From Nostoc sp. CHAB 5715 (lineage in GTDB: Bacteria > Cyanobacteriota > Cyanobacteriia > Cyanobacteriales > Nostocaceae): a stretch of 8,102 nucleotides of DNA. Positions 5,577 to 8,102 of this stretch are shown in pieces. How positions within the stretch are numbered: position 1 is the stretch's first letter; the number at the start of each line of letters is the position of its first letter. Made by a program: the position numbers and the translations under genes. Under the pieces are notes generated by a model. It was not told where the DNA came from, did no database searches, and was given only the letters and a program-made list of their open reading frames with translations. Location of the stretch: contig NZ_JAIVFR010000254.1 of assembly GCF_020829685.1 (NCBI RefSeq), forward strand, positions 1 through 8,102, read 5' to 3'.

Positions 5577-5998
5577 TTTTTAGTTTCGATATCATTACCA
5601 GTAGATTGACATTTTCTCTGATCCAATTTGAAACGACGCTTTCGCATTATTTCAAATTATCACAGGAGATTCGCCACCCTGATTCTAAGCAAACTCGCAT
5701 ATTGCAGGCTTGCTGCCTCTACGGGTTTTACCAGACTAACAACATTGCTGCTGTAAGTCTTGGCAAGCTTACTAAACTGGGCTTTTGCGATACGCGATCG
5801 CCACCGGAAAGGGTGGGTACGCGATCGCACCACACCTTCCACAGTTGCTCTACCCTTTTTAATATCACTTGTGCAGATGCTAGATTTCTGTCAGTCTGAT
5901 ACCGCCTTGAGGAAATTTATATTTTTGAGAAATATAACTTAGATATCACCTTACTATAATTAGTTTCTTATGCTATAGTCTATCTTTAGACAAGTCGT
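5577..5998. other. Noncoding gap between accC and tRNA-Leu with a paired HIP1 hairpin
   Basis: No convincing gene in 422 bp; I checked for small photosystem proteins on both strands and found none. Two HIP1 octamers lie 27 nt apart (5794-5801, 5821-5828), each palindromic and complementary to the other, with CACC (5802-5805) facing GGTG (5812-5815), so an extended hairpin with a 5-nt bulge is possible. The right end carries the tRNA promoter, and the left should hold the accC promoter, which I could not place with confidence. Confidence 0.6.
5971..5979 (+). promoter_or_regulatory. Extended -10 element for tRNA-Leu
   Basis: TGCTATAGT carries a TG one base ahead of TATAGT (5974-5979, 5 of 6 to consensus), the extended -10 pattern. 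Start would fall near 5986, about 13 nt before the mature tRNA. Only a weak -35 (TTACTA at 5951, 17 bp upstream) is present. Confidence 0.5.
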
Positions 5999-6081
5999 GC
6001 GGATGTGGCGGAATTGGTATACGCGCACGCTTGAGGTGCGTGTGGGCAATGCCCTTGCGAGTTCGAGTCTCGCCATCCGCA
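5999..6081 (+). tRNA. tRNA-Leu (anticodon GAG)
   Basis: An 83-nt class II tRNA with all parts present. Acceptor stem GCGGATG (5999-6005) pairs with CATCCGC (6074-6080), with discriminator A at 6081. Anticodon stem CACGC/GCGTG encloses loop TTGAGGT, giving anticodon GAG at 6033-6035, which reads CUU and CUC leucine codons. The long variable arm GGGC-AAT-GCCC (6044-6054) is typical of tRNA-Leu. T-arm GCGAG-TTCGAGT-CTCGC is at 6057-6073. CCA is not encoded. It stands alone, divergent from accC. Confidence 0.97.
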
Positions 6082-6098
6082 TATTTTGTTTATTAGTC

Positions 6099-6144
6099 AA
6101 GGGTCAATAGTCGAGGGTGAATATACCTTAGACTGTTGACCCTT
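6099..6144 (+). other. Hairpin downstream of tRNA-Leu
   Basis: AAGGGTCAATAGTC (6099-6112) pairs with GACTGTTGACCCTT (6131-6144): 14 bp including one G/T wobble, with an 18-nt loop. It starts 18 nt after the tRNA and is followed only by AAATTTAG, so it is a weak terminator candidate at best. GGGTCAATAGTC belongs to the same GGTCA-type repeat family as the array that follows. Confidence 0.5.
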
Positions 6145-6153
6145 AAATTTAGA

Positions 6154-6274
6154 GGGTCATTAGTCATTGGTCATTGGTCAAAGGACAAAGCGCAAAATCT
6201 CTTGCGAGATTAGACGCTTTGCGGCTTGCCCAGGCATCAGAAATTTGTAACAGAGGACAAATGACAAATGACTC
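6154..6274. repeat. TTGGTCA-type heptad array, inverted halves, interrupted by an insert
   Basis: Left half: GGGTCAT, TAGTCAT, TGGTCAT, TGGTCAA, AGGACAA (6154-6188). Right half: AGGACAA, ATGACAA, ATGACTC (6254-6274), in the complementary sense. This is a different family from islands 1-3 and resembles STRR2-type repeats. AGGACAA occurs on both sides of a 65-bp segment (6189-6253). Confidence 0.75.
6186..6253. repeat. Palindromic insert inside the TTGGTCA-type array
   Basis: CAAAGCG (6186-6192) pairs with CGCTTTG (6215-6221); inside it, after a CAA/AGA internal loop, AATCTC (6196-6201) pairs with GAGATT (6206-6211) around the loop TTGC. The 5' end of the stem overlaps the left AGGACAA. The remaining 32 bp show no structure. 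Flanking AGGACAA copies look like a split array unit or a target duplication. Confidence 0.6.
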
Positions 6275-6323
6275 TATGGTTTTTTATGCTTTTATAGAGA
6301 TACGTGAAGTTTTGTAAAAAGCA

Positions 6324-6947
6324 TTGAGTATTACTTTTACGCCGACAAACAACTTAACACTGCCAGCAGCTTGGCATCGCCTCACTCCGATTTGGCAAGG
6401 AGGGGAGGAAGTAATTCAAAAAAGTTTACCTCATACTCAGTTAGCACCTGCTTGGCAGCTAATGCTTTTGGGTGACGGCTCTCCAACACGTCACCTAGAA
6501 TTGCTTACAGGGGAGCCTGTAGAAGTAGATGTCATTGATATGTCATTGATTGGCATGGACTTGGATGGCGCACCTGATTTAATCCAAGCTGTGCCAGGGC
6601 CGCGACTACGGCGACAAGTGTGGCTGCGGACTGCTTCTAGTCAGCGATTAGCCTATGCTACCTCGTGGTGGGAAGCTAGTCATGTAGATGAGTATTTGCA
6701 AAATCGTTCATTACCAATTTGGGCGAGTTTAGCTCGTCTTCGCACAGAACTGTATCGGGATGTTCAAGGGATTTACTATGGCGACTCATCGGCGCTAGAG
6801 TCTGGTTTTGATATAACTGGGCCTTTTTGGGGTCGCCATTACTTGTTTTGGCATCATGGACAGCCACTAACCTTAATTTATGAAGTTTTTTCGCCTTATT
6901 TAACTAAATATTTGGGAGCTATGCAATTAGATTCCAAAAAGCAGTAA
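6324..6947 (+). CDS. Chorismate lyase-like protein (probable 4-hydroxybenzoate synthesis)
   Basis: A 207-residue member of the chorismate lyase-like family found in cyanobacteria (compare Synechocystis Sll1797). The enzyme would split chorismate into pyruvate and 4-hydroxybenzoate, the ring precursor of plastoquinone, in the cytosol. Visible matches to UbiC architecture: the central PRLRRQVWLR strand (residues 93-102, Arg96/Arg97 candidates for the substrate arginine), GPFWGRHYLF (167-176), and a late strand LIYEVFSPYL with Glu187 in the place of the catalytic glutamate. It is about 40 residues longer than E. coli UbiC, mainly at the N-terminus. The start is a TTG at 6324: an in-frame TAA at 6315 bars any longer form and no ATG lies close downstream. 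No ribosome-binding site is evident. It stands alone, between the repeat region and the Uma2 genes. Confidence 0.82.
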   Translation: MSITFTPTNNLTLPAAWHRLTPIWQGGEEVIQKSLPHTQLAPAWQLMLLGDGSPTRHLELLTGEPVEVDVIDMSLIGMDLDGAPDLIQAVPGPRLRRQVWLRTASSQRLAYATSWWEASHVDEYLQNRSLPIWASLARLRTELYRDVQGIYYGDSSALESGFDITGPFWGRHYLFWHHGQPLTLIYEVFSPYLTKYLGAMQLDSKKQ

Positions 6948-7067
6948 AAAGGCATGATGTGGTGCGATCGCTACCGCGCAAAATCAAGTAGCTGAAATCG
7001 TACAATGAAATTATCAAATCTGGTATTAGTGCCGTTAAACTAATGAGTTTTCGGTGATGGTTTGCCG

Positions 7068-7096
7068 TTGTTTTGCGATCGCATCCTCTCTAAAAT
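7068..7096 (+). promoter_or_regulatory. Candidate promoter of the first Uma2 gene
   Basis: TTGTTT (7068-7073) and TAAAAT (7091-7096, 5 of 6 to consensus) are 17 bp apart, with a HIP1 octamer (7075-7082) in the spacer. Transcription would begin near 7103, about 17 nt ahead of the ATG. The -35 match is weak (3 of 6). Confidence 0.35.
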
Positions 7097-7119
7097 AGAG
7101 TCATTCCCCAAGTTCAACC

Positions 7120-7695
7120 ATGATTCAACTTAAAACCCAACTCACCCTCGAAGAATTTCTTGCACTTCCCGAAGGAGACATCACCTACGAACTCATTAAT
7201 GGAGAAGCTGTTCCCAAATTCAAAAACGATGAGATGGCACCAAAATTTTTTCATAGTTCTATAACAGGTGCGTTATTTATACTATTGTCTGCATGGGCGC
7301 AAGGAAAGGGGCGGGTTGTAATTGAATGGGCAATTAAGCTAACACGAAATCAACAAGACTGGGTTCCTGTAGCAGATTTGACTTATGTTTCTTATAATCG
7401 TCTTTCTGCTGATTGGTTGCAAGATGAGGCTTGTCCTGTTGCACCCGAATTAGTCATTGAAATTATCTCCCCTGGTCAAACGTTCGGAGAAATGACCGAA
7501 AAAGCCACTGATTATCTAAAAGCTCAAGTTCAACGAGTTTGGATTATTGATTCTAGAGCAAAAACTATTACTATTTTTTATCCCGATATTCTCCCTCAAA
7601 CCAAACGTGGTATCGATAGTTTAGAAGATTCCTTATTTGAAGGGTTGCAAATTACACCTCAAGAAATTTTCCAACAAGCAAGAATTTCTTACTGA
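7120..7695 (+). CDS. Uma2 family (DUF820) PD-(D/E)XK nuclease-fold protein
   Basis: A 191-residue member of the Uma2 family, which is greatly expanded in cyanobacteria, shares the restriction-endonuclease fold and has no settled cellular role. Motifs in order: YELINGEAV (residues 23-31), VADLTYVS (84-91, candidate metal-binding Asp86), PELVIEIISPGQT (109-121, candidate Glu114), EKATDYLKAQVQRVWIIDS (127-145, candidate Lys128). These are the usual family blocks, so the fold and active site look intact. The ATG at 7120 fits the normal N-terminus (LTLEEFLALPEGD). Its TGA overlaps the ATG of a 10-codon frame that itself runs into the start of the next Uma2 gene, 31 bp away, so the two genes are probably cotranscribed and perhaps translationally coupled. 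Confidence 0.88.
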   Translation: MIQLKTQLTLEEFLALPEGDITYELINGEAVPKFKNDEMAPKFFHSSITGALFILLSAWAQGKGRVVIEWAIKLTRNQQDWVPVADLTYVSYNRLSADWLQDEACPVAPELVIEIISPGQTFGEMTEKATDYLKAQVQRVWIIDSRAKTITIFYPDILPQTKRGIDSLEDSLFEGLQITPQEIFQQARISY

Positions 7696-7726
7696 TGTTA
7701 GCAAGAAAGACACGAGGAAAGGTTTA

Positions 7727-8102
7727 ATGAATACTGTTGTGCTAAATCTAGAACCGATTGCTCATTTAACCGATGAGCAATTTTATCAATTGTGTATTGT
7801 CAATCGTGATGTAAGCCTGGAAATGAATGCAGCCGGAGAATTAATAATTGTGCCACCAGTAGGAGGAGAAAGCGGAAATCAAGAAGCAGATTTAATTACA
7901 GACTTAAATAATTGGAATCGTCAAGCTAAATTAGGGAAAGTTTTTAGTTCTTCAACTATCTTTATACTTCCCAATGGTGCAAAACGTTCTCCTGATGCTG
8001 CTTGGGTAAAATTGGAACGGTGGGAAGCTTTAACACCAGAACAACGAAAAAAATTTCCGCCACTTGTACCCGACTTTTTGATTGAACTGCGATCGGAGAC
8101 AG
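7727..8102 (+). CDS. Second Uma2 family (DUF820) protein, 3' end outside window
   Basis: The reading frame begins MNTVVLNLEPIAHLTDEQFY at the ATG of 7727 and stays open for 125 codons to the window edge. Family blocks: LEMNAAGELIIVPP with GGESGNQEADLI (residues 31-57), SPDAAWV (88-94, candidate Asp90) and VPDFLIELRSET (114-125, candidate Glu120); the lysine helix should follow outside the window. A good ribosome-binding site, GAGGAAAGG (7714-7722), precedes the start. It belongs to a different Uma2 subgroup from its neighbour (SPDAAWV and IELRSE here, against VADLTYV and IEIISP there), so the pair is not a recent duplicate. Confidence 0.9.
   Translation, partial: MNTVVLNLEPIAHLTDEQFYQLCIVNRDVSLEMNAAGELIIVPPVGGESGNQEADLITDLNNWNRQAKLGKVFSSSTIFILPNGAKRSPDAAWVKLERWEALTPEQRKKFPPLVPDFLIELRSET

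Noticed and set aside
5606..5942. Three overlapping 60-97 codon frames between accC and tRNA-Leu
   Set aside because: No recognisable domain, no ribosome-binding site, and one runs through the HIP1 hairpin; composition looks noncoding.
6529..6550. Tandem 11-bp repeat ATGTCATTGAT in the chorismate lyase-like gene
   Set aside because: Eleven bases is not a codon multiple, the frame is intact and the encoded VIDMSLIGMD segment looks like normal family sequence; probably chance.
6948..7067. Possible terminator after the chorismate lyase-like gene
   Set aside because: The only palindrome is a HIP1 site with short matching flanks and no following T-run.

Overview
The window comes from a filamentous, heterocyst-type cyanobacterium (Nostoc/Anabaena group). 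Three things point there: photosystem II gene psbX with ycf66, a ycf19/YggT gene and a plastoquinone-type chorismate lyase; nine HIP1 octamers GCGATCGC (starts at 121, 634, 1092, 2669, 3581, 5794, 5821, 6964, 7075), where chance predicts about 0.1; and abundant short tandem heptanucleotide repeats of the kind known from heterocystous genomes as STRR sequences. No plasmid, phage or transposase gene is visible.

Layout. 2-682 (+): 3' two thirds of sdhB, the iron-sulfur subunit of succinate dehydrogenase. 668-825: repeat island 1. 830-3394 (-): a probable cluster read right to left as psbX, ycf66, PD40 lipoprotein A and PD40 lipoprotein B, with repeat island 2 filling the whole gap between the two lipoproteins. 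psbX is only 39 residues and is easily missed. 3627-3920 (+): ycf19/YggT. 3921-4233: repeat island 3, containing a ten-copy perfect nonamer array and two foreign inserts. 4233-5576 (-): accC, biotin carboxylase. 5577-5998: noncoding. 5999-6081 (+): tRNA-Leu(GAG). 6099-6274: a second repeat family (TTGGTCA type) interrupted by a 65-bp palindromic insert. 6324-6947 (+): chorismate lyase-like gene. 7120-7695 and 7727-8102 (+): two adjacent Uma2-family nuclease-fold genes, the second cut by the window edge.

How the genes relate. Most are core metabolic or photosynthetic genes, not a single pathway: SdhB feeds electrons from succinate to plastoquinone, the chorismate lyase-like enzyme would supply 4-hydroxybenzoate for making plastoquinone, PsbX sits in photosystem II near the quinone site, and AccC starts fatty acid synthesis. 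The two PD40 lipoproteins look like an envelope-anchored pair.

The most unusual content is noncoding. Three bipartite islands share one order (G-rich heptads, short spacer, C-rich nonamers or octamers, C-rich heptads) and fill the 3' flanks of five genes, starting at or within about 5 nt of each stop codon. The sdhB and accC stop codons are partly made of repeat sequence. I see no clear new defence or enzymatic system; the islands are the best lead.
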